A stretch of 64,000 nt of DNA from Agelas oroides. Its lineage: Eukaryota; Porifera; Demospongiae; Agelasida; Agelasidae. Shown piece by piece: positions 1-11,483 of the stretch (position 1 is its first letter; each line of letters starts with the position of its first letter). Location of the stretch: assembly GCA_949130485.1 (NCBI GenBank), contig OX422183.1, positions 27,118,316-27,182,315 of the forward strand, read 5' to 3'. Made by a program: the position numbers and the translations under genes. The notes below the pieces were generated by a model. That model ran no database searches. It was not told the DNA's origin and saw nothing but the letters and a program-made list of their open reading frames with translations.

Positions 1-331
1 AAAGTTACATAAGCCTGTAACAGCTGTGCTGGTTGGGTGGCCCGTGGGCGGAGCAGGCAATTTGATAGCAGTGCCTGCGGCCGCTGTTAACAGTCCGCAT
101 ACGAGTACTGACTTCGGCGTCAGTTATTTCCTGTTGGAAAAACATCTTACCGTATATTACACTGTATTCGAATTCTACGAGGACAGATGCAGGGCGGCTC
201 GAAGAGTTTTCGCCGAGACGACTTACCGTTTTTGATATACGCCTAGATTTAGTCGCTTGGTCGGTCGAAAACCACCTGGGTTTTGGATAGAAACGCGTGT
301 CACTCGCTTCCCCTGGCACACAGCAACGAAG

Positions 332-1799
332 GGATCATGTAGGATATCTGACTCCCGCGCCGAAATGAAAGGGGGCGTGGCCTACAGTCACGTGGTGCCA
401 CGCCCACTCTATTCCGCCGATGTGCAAGGCCACGCCCACCCACTAATGCTGCGGTATTAACCAGACTTGCATGTACGCGACAATTATGCGGGAAAGGCTA
501 TGCATGTAAGAATATCTATATCAAGATAGGGCTCCCAACGAAAAAATCGAAGGTGCTCCGATTTCAAATTTGTTGTACTAGAACTAGGTATCTATCTGAG
601 ATATATAAAAACCGGACTACAAAAGTTCGTGCTGCAAAGCTATTTTCAGTCAATTCGTCTTGGACTTGAAAGGTTAAGTGTCAAAAATTGGACACAATTC
701 GGTTCAAGTGACTTTTGAAACTTTGCTACGAAACTAGTGGTACTGATGGATTTCACTTGATGTATCTTGTGCAAAAATGCCTGGACCACTCAAGTTTATA
801 GCTGTCAAGAGACAATATTTGCTGTTATTTAATGTTGCAATACATTTCTCCCATAGAAGAATAATTGATGGTTTGAAGTGACTTTTGACAAGTAAATTTA
901 GCGAGCACCAGTGCAATTGATTATTTACCATTGGTAGAGTATTAAAATAGCTGGACCACTCGCGTGGATATCTGTTAAAGGTATGTTCATATATAATCCC
1001 CATATAAAATCAAAATCCTATAATGGCCATATTTTGGCACATAACCTTCTGTTTGCTTTATTTATTTTCGGAAGAACGAAAGTCATAGAAATTATTGTAA
1101 CTGTAGTTTACAAACAAGGTCACTTGGTTCTTGGATTTCAGCATACTTGAGTCAAGTTTGTTCGTTCTTGGATTTTTTGTTGGGACCCCTAATCAAGATA
1201 TCATTCAGCAGCATGTTGCTCCTGGAACAGTAGCGTGGTCTGATGAATGGGCTGCATACAACCACATGGCATCTCTTCCAAATGTTAGCAACCATGATGT
1301 TGTCAACCATTCGGTGGAGTTTGTTTCACCAAATGGGGTGCACACACAGAATGTCGAATCCTACTGGAATAGGTAAACTCAAAAAGGATGCACGGGTGTC
1401 ATGAGCACCAGCTGGAAAGCTACCTTGATGAGTATAAGTAAAGGGAGAGGTATGGACGGACAGCTAGGCAGTGTTTTGATTCAATTACTGGTGATATTGC
1501 AACCCAGTATCCTGTGTAGTTAGCTAATAACCAACTTGCACATGCTTTTAGCTTTTAACTTACTTTGTACTTGCAGCCAATACCATTTTTTCTATTTTAT
1601 ACTGCTTGCTTTTATACCCACTCTTCATACGTAAATTACGCTGATTCCACATCTCAACAACGTGCTTTGAAATGCGTGCGGCTCCTAGTGGGTGGGCGTG
1701 GCCTTGCACATCGGCGGAATAGAGTGGGCGTGGCACCACGTGACTGTAGGCCACGCCCCCTTTCATTTCGGCGCGGGAGTCGGATATCCTACATGATCC
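332..1799 (+). mobile_element. Merlin DNA transposon with 114-bp inverted ends
   Basis: The two ends (332–445 and 1686–1799) are inverted copies of 114 bp with a single difference that I can see. They begin GGATCATGTAGGATAT and end ATATCCTACATGATCC. The octamer CAACGAAG lies directly outside both ends (324–331 and 1800–1807), which is a perfect 8-bp target duplication. Merlin elements are known for 8–9-bp duplications and for a transposase related to bacterial IS1016/ISXO2; a remnant of that transposase lies inside. The element is 1,468 bp. The inner 446–1100 has no recognisable coding sequence, so the first half of the transposase has been lost or is too degraded to see. The near-identical ends suggest the insertion is not very old. 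Confidence 0.88.
1131..1519 (+). pseudogene. Merlin (ISXO2/IS1016-type) transposase remnant
   Basis: The first part (to 1376) includes GTVAWSDEWAAYNHM and GVHTQNVESYWNR. These match the second catalytic Asp and the catalytic Glu of the ISXO2-like DDE transposase domain used by Merlin elements. A stop ends that frame. In another frame the sequence continues with GCHEHQLESYLDEY, has one in-frame TAA, and then reads RERYGRTARQCFDSITGDIA to a final stop at 1517–1519, which is the expected C-terminal end of the family. The enzyme would cut and paste the element by binding its inverted ends. At least one frameshift, an internal stop and loss of the N-terminal half with the first catalytic Asp make it non-functional. 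Confidence 0.82.
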
Positions 1800-1990
1800 C
1801 AACGAAGTCGCTCCGAGCCGCCCTCAAGTAAGTTGAGTATTACCCGTAGGTGTTGAAAAGTTGTACCTGCAATCATCTCTGAAGGCAAAATCTGACGCCG
1901 AATTTGCGGCCGAAAGTCACGAACTTTGTCGTCGCCGCTCGCCTTCGTACGTTGTACATAAGAATTAATACTATACTGGTTAAATGGCAC

Positions 1991-2915
1991 TCATAGTTCT
2001 GTTATATGTCGCTTCTATTGCGTGCTGTAACTGGTTCCTGCACGGAGAAAAGGAAGGTAATATTTTCTCATGAATATTAATGAGCAAACTGTATCCCGTA
2101 ACCTTAAGGTAGTCCCATTTGGTTGCCAGAAAAGAAGCTAGTCTTTGTAGGAGCTTGTTGCTGAATTTCCTAGGTCCTCAAACAAGGGTGCATGAAGAAT
2201 TAAGTTGTGGTTTTGGTGGGAACAGTCACTGGAGTTGAGTCCAAAAGTCAGCTTGGCTACGATTGCATCATTTAGGCTCAGACTTGTCACCACTGCACAC
2301 ACTGGCCTTCAAGCTTGCCCTGACAGCCAACTCATTGCATTATTGTGACTGTTAAACATTTAAAGTCAGCTTGGCCATAAAGCTAGCTTCCTTTGCCGAT
2401 TATGTTAATCTGTAGTCACACTCCTCAGTTTCGATTGATGTTACTGTTAGTTCATGTAGAATAGGTTAGGTGCCTTGCATCAGTTGCCTCTCCTGATTGG
2501 CTTGTATGCAATCATGAGAATTAAGTAGCTGTATGTATGTATGTAGAAAAGGGATCCAGCTTGTTCTGTGTACATTGCAGATTGAATATACACAGAATTC
2601 ATTAGCCTCATTCCTAGGCTCTCTCAATGTGCGAATGAAGAGTTGAAAGGACAAGAGAGGGCCTGGTAACGTTTATCATGTGAGAATTGTCATGGGTGAC
2701 AAGAACTTACTGCATGTGAGCAGTACCTCCTTGCTTTTCTTGGCACCTTTTTCTGGTGTGTGTTTCTTCATAATAAGTTATACTATAGCTAAATGAAATA
2801 CTGCAATTTGATTAGTGAATTGCAGGTAGTATAAATCACTTATAACTTCTTCATATTCCATGACAAAATGCAATTTCAGTTACAGGTGGTATAAGAAATG
2901 TCATGGATACAATAA
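1991..2915. other. No gene seen
   Basis: This stretch is AT-rich and has no long open frame or recognisable domain on either strand. A short ATGT-type microsatellite lies near 2530–2545. Confidence 0.5.
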
Positions 2916-3932
2916 TCATGCATGCATGCACAAATGCTTGAGTCCAGAGTCACACTCTACTGTTGTAGGTAACATTAAAAGTGATGTTGCTGCACTCCTG
3001 TAGAGAGAGATCTGTGTTGGAGCCATGCCCATCTGCTGAGAGAGTTGACTACAAGCTGCAGATTGCAGAGTATTTGGACGGCTCACTTTCGGTTTCTTGG
3101 TGTCTGGAACAGTGATGTTTAGAATGTCAGACAGTGCTACTCTCTGTTCATCACTGGTTCTTTTGTAGCTTCGCACCCCATCTAAGCTTCTGTGCCCTGT
3201 GCGCTCCAGCTGTTCTTCCACTCCAGCCTGATAGAGTCGGGTTGCAGTTGTAGCGCGAAGCGAGTGGTTTGTTTTGTTAACCACTGATCCCAGCAGCTTT
3301 GCACATGTCTCTGACAATGTTGTTGAGAGAGTTGTGTCCTAACAACTTTGCAGAAAACCAGCAATATTGTTTCGGCTTTTCAATGACTGAAGGTGAAAGG
3401 CATCAGCAGGATGGTCAGAAGTCTACCTCAGGCTTTGAATTCTGCTGAATGAATCGCATAATGCCACATACGAGGTGGTAAAGGCTGTTCGGTGGATATG
3501 GTGTTCCATTTTTTCCCCTCACTTCCAACACAAAGCGGGACAGCCAACGTTACAGCACAGCCGGCGAAAGGGTAGTGATGTCTAATGGTATCTGCTCTTC
3601 TGTTCTGCTATTCCTCTCCTTTGTCCACTCATTCCACAGGTGTATGCACCAGAGAGTATCCTTTTGCGTCGTTTAGGTACTGCTGCCTTCCACGCTTCCT
3701 TGACTGCATTGTCAGATAGCTGTGTTGCAAAACGAGTGTGTGGGGCTGGGTTGCTATTGTCGTAAGTGACATCAGCCATGAAGTTGATGATATCATTGGG
3801 TGGGATGACATGTTCGGTGTCATTGCCGGCTGTAGTGGATTCTGAATCGGAATCCCAACCACTTGGGACGAGCAAGTCGAGTCGGCGCAGAGTAGGAGGA
3901 GAATGAATACGATTGTAAGACAGGTCACTCAT
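2916..3932 (-). pseudogene. Crypton-like tyrosine recombinase (DUF3504-type), broken
   Basis: The C-terminal part (3317→2916) reads NKTNHSLRATTATRLY, then ERTGHRSLDGVRSYKRTS. This holds the His-x-x-Arg box, the second His and the nucleophilic Tyr of tyrosine recombinases, in the arrangement of the DUF3504 proteins derived from Crypton transposons (also found in ZMYM2, QRICH1 and KCTD1 relatives). The N-terminal part (3932→3582) has the leader RFATQLSDNAVKEAWKAAVP of these proteins. Between them, in other frames, come WNEWTKERNSRTEE, RFVLEVRGKNGTPYPPNSLY, GIMRFIQQNSKPEVDF and CWFSAKLLGHNSLNNIV, all in the expected order. The central roughly 150 residues are missing, at least three frameshifts are needed, and two residues are missing before the ERTGHRS box. 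It is a dead copy of either the transposon or a domesticated relative. Confidence 0.8.
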
Positions 3933-4021
3933 TTTAAAGTTATTGTTTGAAAAGTGGAAGTTGCTAGGTAGTTTTATTGCTAATGTGAGCTACAATTTGA
4001 TTGGCTATAATATAAATACCT

Positions 4022-4158
4022 TATACGATGAAACCCTGGGGGTCTATGGGATTTAGATCCCCTTGGAAACCATAAATACCATTGCGCTTCATGTGCAGGT
4101 GTTTGTATAGGTTTTCTCGGGTATCTAAATCCTGTAGACCCATTGGTTTCATTGTATA
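4022..4158. repeat. Palindromic MITE-like repeat
   Basis: The left arm from 4022 (TATACGATGAAACC, then GGGTCTATGGGATTTAGAT) is an imperfect inverted copy of the right arm ending at 4158 (ATCTAAATCCTGTAGACCC, then GGTTTCATTGTATA). Arms of about 40 bp surround a core of about 55 bp. No coding capacity is present. Confidence 0.6.
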
Positions 4159-4510
4159 ACCTATATTAATAGCAATAATAAAGAACTCATCTACACTTAT
4201 CCTGAAATACTCAACCTCTGTACTGTAGCAGAATGAAAACCTTATTTATTCTTTGAGCGCGGTGCATGTTAGAGTGTTGAAGACACACAGTACAATGTAT
4301 GCCTTTGTATGATATAAACAGATGCAGAAAAATTGAACCAGCCAGCCAAATTATTAATGTGGCTCTTCCTTAGGGTTGTCCCATTATTATTTGCCTTGCT
4401 TGCTGTGCGACAGATAAAGAGTTGTTTTACAGATTCTGTCTTCCATGCAAGGTAAATGGTCATGTCTATCCCTTGATCACTACCTATACCTGTCTTATTT
4501 CATGTGGCAG

Positions 4511-6880
4511 GTTTAAACAAGCACTTCAACATGGTGTGCATCCAACACAAGCTACAACAGTCAGTGGGCCTTTTCCTGACCACTAAGCAGATCTGGGACC
4601 ACCTCAAGACACTCTATGATCTTGACTCTCTGGTATCATCTATCTATATATGGATGTGTACTAGCCTCGTACCCAATTTGACATTTGTGATGAAATAATA
4701 CCACCTATTTCTGATAATCGAAAGGCTATTCTGTAATTATTTACAGTGCATAATCAGCAATATTAGCAACACCTTTGTTTCACCATGCAGGAAAAATATC
4801 TGATCAACAGACGTTTCAATACAGCTGTCATCATCAGTGTATAAAACATTGAAACTTAAGTACTACAACACGGAGAAACGGAGGCAGGAAAATTTTGAAA
4901 AAATACAGGTGTAAAGAAGTGGGAAAAGGTGGGGTGGAAAAATTATACAGTTTAAAAAATGACTGAGTCTCTCAGTAGATGGTCATAGGCAGAAGAGAGA
5001 GGGAGGGAGCCCTTGTCTCTGTTTAGTGGGAGGGGCTGCTTCCTAATGTGGTATGATTCCAATATTAGCCTTGCGTATAGATTCTTCTGTTGGTCTGAGA
5101 AGTGACCCCATTCCAATCCACACTGTGACCTGCACTCCATGCATGTTCCGCTATGGCTGATGCATTAAAGTCAGCCGTTCTTACTGCCCTCTTATGCTAA
5201 TCTAGTCTCTTGGACAGCTTCCTCTTGGTCGCTCCCACATAGGTGGCTGGGCAATCAGCACATGGGATGCAGTAGACCACATCAGACTTCTCCACGTCTA
5301 GGATGGCATCCTTTGGGTGTACAATTCTTCGCTTCATCACCGTTCTAATGTGAACATCCTTCAAAGCCCTCTTCAATGGTTTTGAGATACCATGAATATA
5401 TGAGAGGCAAACTGTTGCCTTTTGGTGTTCAATTGTATCACACAGAGCAGAAGGAGGGGGGTGTTTGTACTTTGGTGAACATAAGAGGGCAGTAAGAATG
5501 GCTGACTTTAAACTGTAGTGGAACATGCATGGATTGCAGGTCACAGTGTGGATTGGAATGGGGTCACTGCCTTAGACCAACAGAAGAACCTATACGCAAG
5601 ATTAATATTGGAATCATACCACATTAGGAAGCAGCCCCTCCCACTAAACAGAGACAAGGGCTCCCTCCCTCTCTCTTTTGCCTATGACCATCTGCTGAGA
5701 GACTGTTAGTCATTTTTTAAACTTTGTATAATTTTTCCACCCACCTTTTCCCACTTCTTTACACCTGTATTTTTTCAAAAATTTCCTGCCTCTGTTTCTC
5801 TGTGTTGTAGTATTTAAGCTGACCTCAGTTTCAATGTTTCATACACTGATGATGATAGCTGTATAGCTATTGACACGTCTGTTGATCAGATATTTTTCCT
5901 GACTGGTGAAACAAAGTTGTTGCTAATATGTCTCCCTCCAGTCACACAGAACTCTTTGTATCATCAGCCATAGTATTTTGAATAACAATATTGTTTGTGT
6001 CCAAATACCAATATGTGTGTCTGGGTGAGCATTGTAGGGAGCTTCAATGATAAACTGTATAATCGTTCAAGGCTCTATTCAAAACCAGTTCCTTCTTGAC
6101 ATACAGTACAAGACGTTTTTTCAGGTAATCCGAATACTTAAAAAGAAAATGATGTGCATCAAGTAATTTGTAGAATATGGATGAAACACACATTATGGTT
6201 CCCTATATCTGCATACTTACAGGATGACTGTGAGAAGTTTCCATTTCCCAATGATGAACGTGACTTCTCCCTTCCGGAACACTTGCTCCCAGATAAGACT
6301 CAACTGATAAGTGAAGGTTGGAAAGAACAGTGTACATGAAAGGTTACAACAAGAACTTTATTTAGGCTCCAAAGCAAGTTTCAGTTTTGTAGACTGTGCT
6401 CCAATTCGTACAAATGCTATGCAGTAGGTGCTTCCCTACAGTAGATGGAATGTTGGAACCTCCTTCAACATATCATGTAAAAGCAGACAGTGACAGACGC
6501 TGCTGCTTTGTCTGGTTTTTGTGCCATGATAAAACATTAAATTAGCAGTGCGCTGCTCACTCAGGCTTTCCCCATGATGATGAAACTATCCCTAGTATGA
6601 TGGTGTTATTAGTGACACCAGACTGACTGACTTAACAGTCCCTGCAGCTAAAAAAGTATGTTTTCATCATTGACAGTTGACCATTAATCAAACAGTAACT
6701 GTTGGAATTCTGTTGAGCTATATAATTATATATAGTTGCAAGTCTCATGCACTGATTACCCTCACCAATTATGCAGGTGATATGGAGAATGTCAGAAGGC
6801 ACACTCTGCATCAATCCAGCAGTCCCTCTCCAGCCAGTTCACCCCTTAACAGACCAGTGCCAAAAAGAAAGAGAAATTAA
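4511..6880 (+). CDS. MRGBP: MRG/MORF4L-binding protein (MRGBP/Eaf7), 5' end not found
   Basis: Three exons with matching phases encode the C-terminal two thirds of MRGBP, a subunit of the NuA4/TIP60 histone acetyltransferase complex that binds MRG15-type proteins in the nucleus. Exon 4511–4632 gives GLNKHFNMVCIQHKL and TTKQIWDHLKTLYDLDSL. Exon 6223–6316 gives FPFPNDERDFSLPEHLLPD. Exon 6777–6880 gives a Ser/Pro-rich tail ending PVPKRKRN and a TAA. Human MRGBP has the same blocks in the same order, including HFHMICI, IWDHL-x-T-MYD, PFPNPER and a basic C-terminus. The acceptors at 4509–4510, 6221–6222 and 6775–6776 and the donors at 4633 and 6317 keep the frame, with a split Gly codon (G|GT) at two junctions. 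The exon for the conserved Trp/HKPVG start was not found upstream; it may lie outside the window or among the repeats. The 1.6-kb first intron hosts a Penelope-like element. Confidence 0.82.
4760..5929 (-). mobile_element. Penelope-like element with inverted terminal copies
   Basis: Two arms of about 440 bp (4760–5196 and 5480–5929) are diverged inverted copies of each other around a 283-bp core. The minus strand of the left arm plus the core encodes the C-terminal GIY-YIG part of a Penelope-like element. Such elements often carry their pseudo-LTR in inverted order, so a 5'-truncated copy with an inverted upstream pseudo-LTR fits. The arms contain a CTGATGA…GAAAC segment near the outer ends (about 4810–4840 on the minus strand). 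The plus-strand arm has the same block with GACA for GAAA. The element lies in an intron of MRGBP. Confidence 0.72.
4952..5544 (-). pseudogene. Penelope-like GIY-YIG endonuclease region
   Basis: Minus-strand frames read TVCLSYIHGISKPLKRAL, then DVVYCIPCADCPATYVGATKRKLSKRL, and after a frameshift RLILESYHIRKQPLPLNRD and GSLPLSSAYDHLL. These are the end of the reverse transcriptase and the GIY-YIG nuclease of Penelope-like elements: the VVYCIPC and TYVGAT strands correspond to the GIY and YIG motifs, with a Cys pair typical of the animal lineage. The nuclease would nick target DNA for reverse transcription. The N-terminal reverse transcriptase is absent and stops interrupt the linker between 5197 and 5140. 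The right arm repeats the C-terminal portion on the plus strand (5575–5709), so the same fragment appears twice facing itself. Confidence 0.75.
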
Positions 6881-9800
6881 ATGTACTTTACTTGCAGCTA
6901 TCTTTTTACTTCCCAAATCATACATTTTATTCTGTCAAGATTAGGATGCCTTTGCTTACCTTGTTTCATCAAGTTTGACAGAGCCCTGCCCAATCAAGAC
7001 ATTGTTAGTATAAACAGCAACACTTGAATATACTGGTAACCCAATTTGTGTTGATCAGTTTATAATTGAGCTTGCAGAAATCTAGCCACATGATTTGTAG
7101 TGCAGACGACAGCTGTTTACTGAACAATGCCATCAGATTCTGCCTCTCAATGTTATAAAAGTCTTCCAATTAGTAGTAGTCCTTTGCAAATGATATACAC
7201 TTGAGCTCCTTCTTTCAGTTTTTGAGTCTATTGTATTGAGGGGCTAGGACTGCAAATAGTGTCATGGTATTCCACAGTGTTGATAACCCCAAGCAAGATC
7301 ATAGCTAGGTGCAAGTAACTACATGTAAACCTGATTTACCTCATATGCAAACTTAGGGATTGCCTCTTGAGATGCAATGACACTGGATATTGACACATGC
7401 TTTTGGAGAGACTGTCTGCATGATCTGGGGTAGAGATAATATCTTTTTAACAATGACAAATTTGTCACAGCAAGGCTAGATATGAGTGTGATTTTGTAGT
7501 ATCAGGTTATCATTACATGACTGAAAAGGTCTTTGAAATACATACTGAAGGCAAGTCTAGTTTCTTACCAGCTTACCCAGGTGGTTTGTACTACAGGGCT
7601 ACTCTAGTCTCACTTGGCCACCACATAATCATAGCAGTTAGTTATTTGGATTATGGATAATTATGGTAGCTTTAATGGTCATAGATCAAAATCAATACAT
7701 TGTGGTAAACCTAATGATTTGACTTTATATTGTCTGATGGTCACACATCAGAGGAATGAATCTAGGGGAGGAGTCATCCAGAGGGATCAAATGATTGATG
7801 AACTCAACTTAGTTTTCATTGAACAGTGCATAGCTATCACAGTCATACTAAAACATGATGTAGTATTACCTAGATTGACTTTTCTGCACGCAATTTTAAT
7901 AGCTTGAGTAATTGCTGTGTTTCCATGTTTAGTAGACAAAATGACACAGAGTGATCTTTAGTAGCTAGGTGAAATGAGATCGTGAGATGATCTGTGGTCA
8001 TGCAAAACTACTAGAGAAACCCAGCTTAATGCTATGAGACTACAAAGTTGTATTAGTCTCCCCAGCTCTTCCCCCAATTTCACTCCATCTAGCTACCATG
8101 ATGTTGCTAAAAGACTATCTTCATCTTTGGGACAGTCTTGCAGAGCCGGACTCCCCACTTTTCGTGTGAGACTCTGACTCCGTGAAACTACGAGGATTCA
8201 GACTTAGATCTACTCATGTGCAATGGGTGTAGCCTATGAAGGAAAGCTCTCCTTTGGATTCCCTTGAGATTTCTCCTGATTCAACATAATGTTACGTACT
8301 TGGACACAAAATTGAAAAAAAAGTGATACTAAATAGCTACATTCTATAATTCAGAGCTATCACTGTCATACAGCATAAAAGTAACAAACATAATTTATAC
8401 AACTCCCTGGTCTAAAATTTATGCAGTCAGTAGCTAGGTAGACCACTGTGAATCATTATATAGCTAGCTAGTATAGATGTTTAGTTTTGACGAGTAATCT
8501 GAGAAATCATCTGCATTAGAATGTGGTACTGTTATGTTATCACATGAGTAACACAAAAACACTGACTAGACCATGTGCTATTATCGTGTGCCACAGCTTA
8601 CTGAATTGTGTCATTGTTAACCCTCAATGACATAATCGTTAGACAATCTTGAATATAACCCCTTCAGAGTCAGACCCTGCTCTCAATTTTACACAATTTT
8701 TCAATTGATGCATGTGAAGCAATTCCCTAGATATTGCCATTTTAGAAAAATCTTTCCCTAATCCCTAGACTACTATCACCCCCCTAGGGATATTCCCTGA
8801 GTCTGGGAACACCGCTCTGGGGTTATTCAATGAACCTTGAACCTTCAACTTTAAACTTCACGTTTCTGTCAGTAGAAGCAGCAAATTATACCGACCTATA
8901 TAGTTGTTTTCGTGCGGCCATACCTATGTCAAAGAAAAGACATTTGAGTGATCAGGAAGTTTCAGGTACTTTGTCTTGTTTGATGTAAATGATGCTGTAG
9001 CAGCAAGTCTATTACACCTTCACTAACAGTGACCGGGTTAGAGGCTTGATACTAGAATATTCCTTATACGTACTGCTGAAACCAGTCTGCTTTAGGTCTC
9101 GCTTACAGACTATCAAATCACGGGGAAAGCATTTCATGTATGTAAATTGTAGTAATTCTATGTTGCTGAACGGTAAAACATTGAACTAACATTAGTTTGT
9201 TCATGCATATCACACAAGGGACAGTCGAATGAGTATAAAAGGGTATACCAGGTACCACATATAGTAGTCTGATAGAAAGTGTGTTTTGTGTTGAGAGGCC
9301 TGGAAATAGACTAGTGACAGTAGAGTCAACGGGCTTACCAAGCTGCTCCATGGATGAAGACCATACCCTTACATTTAATCAGCTTTCACATGCAGCAAGG
9401 CATTAGGCAGAACTGTGGCTGAAAATTTCCCTGGGTGGGGGGTTAGGGAGGCAAGGGGGACATGCCCTAGACCCATTACTTCTAGACAATTGCAACCACT
9501 TCAAAACCAACAGAAAACTTCACCAGTGACTTTTTCAGCATGTGTTTGTATCTTAGAAGTACTGAATGTTGTGCACAGCACGCTTGAGCAACCTCCTTTT
9601 TTGAGTGGGGCAACCATAATGGTTACAGCTGACATTGTATAATAGGCCATTGTACTTGTTGGTACAAACATGTGACCTGTCCACTCTTCTGATTGACTAA
9701 AGGTGAGGTGATATGAGTTCAAATATTGATCCAATAATCCAGTCCATCAGTCCAGTCCAGTAATCCAGTCCAGAATCCAGTCCTGTGATTAGATACGACC

Positions 9801-10028
9801 AGTCAGAAAAGCTAAGGCAGTGGCAAGTTGGGGCAGTGATGTTTGATCCATATCATGCAGTGTCTGCTACATGTGCATCATGCATGAGAAGATTCCAAGG
9901 ACTTAACCAGAAATTTCGAAAAGGGGTTTTGAGAGCTTCCTTGCGTAGCAAAATGTTATATTTAGCTGTGTTTAGGAAGCTTTTTCTTTTTGTTTGTTTT
10001 TCAGCTCTTGAGCAGTGCACAAGCCTAA
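6881..10028. other. Gene-poor stretch
   Basis: No open frame here looks like a conserved protein. A 84-codon plus-strand frame at 7653–7907 has no recognisable motif. Around 9415–9480 is a G-rich block with a GGGGGACATGCCC motif seen in other dispersed repeats of this window. At 9905–9990 is a block beginning AAATTTCGAAAAGGGGTTTT that recurs near 12018. Short CCAGTC repeats lie at 9735–9782. Confidence 0.45.
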
Positions 10029-10031
10029 TAA

Positions 10032-10276
10032 GGCCAGGCAAACTAGAGTTATTGTTTCGCATCAGCCACATTCTCAATTTGCATGCGGGGGGACGGTCAT
10101 TATTCATTATTCATTACTAGCAAATGCTGTATACACTCGGCAAATCTACGGTGCTATGACCATTAAAAGTGGGCGTGTCATTGCTTGGAAAGCGATAATG
10201 ACAGTTGAGGCAGCAGGTCTTAGAGGAAGCGGGCACTGATGCGAAACAATAAACAATAAATCTAGTTTGCCTGGCC
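10032..10276. mobile_element. Harbinger-type MITE
   Basis: The ends GGCCAGGCAAACTAGA and TCTAGTTTGCCTGGCC are inverted repeats. They are followed inward by a shared TTATTGTTTCGCATCAG block, so each arm is about 36 bp. The trinucleotide TAA flanks both ends (10029–10031 and 10277–10279), which is the 3-bp target duplication expected for PIF/Harbinger elements. The 245-bp interior has no coding capacity. Confidence 0.7.
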
Positions 10277-11483
10277 TAAAGACACTCTGGACAGTCATCA
10301 ATGAATGTAGCTGTAAAATTTGTGCATATCAAGTACTAAAAACGGCATCATTGCCCAACCTTTCAAAGCATGATGACTACCTTGCATGCGATGATTTGTG
10401 GGACAAGTCTGTGACATGCAGCAAGTGTAAATTGCAGCAATACTGCCAGGACTAACAGAAACTTGTAGACTGCTGATTCTTGCTATACATTTTCTGAAGA
10501 AACGTTTTTGAAGTTTCTGGAAACGGTCCTTGTTATGCCCCGTTATCCCACATTGGCTTGTGGCCCCAGCTTGAACTGTGGTAGGTATAATTATATAATT
10601 AGCATGACGGGTATGCCTTGCACACAGATGACAACACTGGCAACATTATGAAGTTATACCACTCATGTCTCGATATATACATAAAACCATGAATGCAAAC
10701 AGGAATTTAAATAAAGTTGGTACAACCAGGAGCTCATGAGTGCTGCAAAGCAGTGCTGTGGAGTGTCAAACGAGCATACATGTCCTTCAGCTCCTACTTG
10801 GGTTGTAGCTAGTAAAGATTAATCCTCATCTTTTGTGTCACTGTGTTCTGGGTGCAGCAGGAGCCTACAGTAGTATGGATTCAAAGTAACTGCAGTGGTA
10901 GATACGTCATATACCGTATAGCGGGAAATTTTCGCTGGGTGCAAATTTTCGTGATTTTCGCGGACAGACCTGCTTCCGCGAAAATAAAAACCGCAAAAAA
11001 ATGAACTAAGATGGAAATTGATGACGTCATTACGTGCGTACGTCGAGTACCCATGTGAACGAGATGGTTCTCTACAGTCTGTCTGCCCTCTAAATGGTTG
11101 CTGTAAAGAATAATCAGCCTCCTACTGTACAAAATACCAACGAAACCCTAAGAGACGCTCCGAAGATGTCGCATCAACCGGTAGGGGTATAGGTACTGCA
11201 CGTAGTGAATGCATGCACTCCCGGATCCCTTTACTAGATACACCATGGCTGTATGCTCAATGATGATAATTGTAACGTGAAAAGTTGTAGGGTTAGCAGT
11301 GCTGAAGGTGTGCTAACAAGATAGGCATAAATGTCTATATTTTTCAAAGTGCGAGCTCTGTAACACTACACATTGAACTGGTTTTTGTTGGTGTTCTGAG
11401 CTAGAACACCACATGTGATTACTCATCTTACATAACTCAAGCTAGAACAAAGTATAGCATTCTGTACAAACATGCACATACAA
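10277..11483. other. No gene; one dispersed TTTTCG-rich repeat
   Basis: A block at 10910–11000 rich in AAATTTTCG and TTTTCGCGG motifs looks like a dispersed repeat; a partial relative occurs near 19519–19560. Nothing else recognisable was seen. Confidence 0.4.

Larger units (their letters stand above)
5..1990 (-). pseudogene. Open reading frame split by the Merlin insertion
   Basis: On the minus strand an open frame starts with ATG at 1990 and reads to the Merlin target site at 1808. If the element and one copy of its 8-bp target duplication are removed, the same frame continues from 331 to about 5 without a stop, giving roughly 170 codons. The frame starts MPFNQYSINSYV and contains ILPSEMIAGTTFQHLRVILN, which looks protein-like, but I recognise no domain and cannot name it. 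The stretch is GC- and CpG-rich compared with its surroundings, so it could also be a promoter-proximal CpG-rich exon or simply open by composition. The continuing frame is seen in the sequence; that it was a gene is inference. Confidence 0.35.

Noticed and set aside
4439..4458. Missing upstream exon of MRGBP (SVFHA-like translation before GTAAAT)
   Set aside because: Only about 19 bases, wrong phase for the next exon, and without the conserved HKPVG residues.
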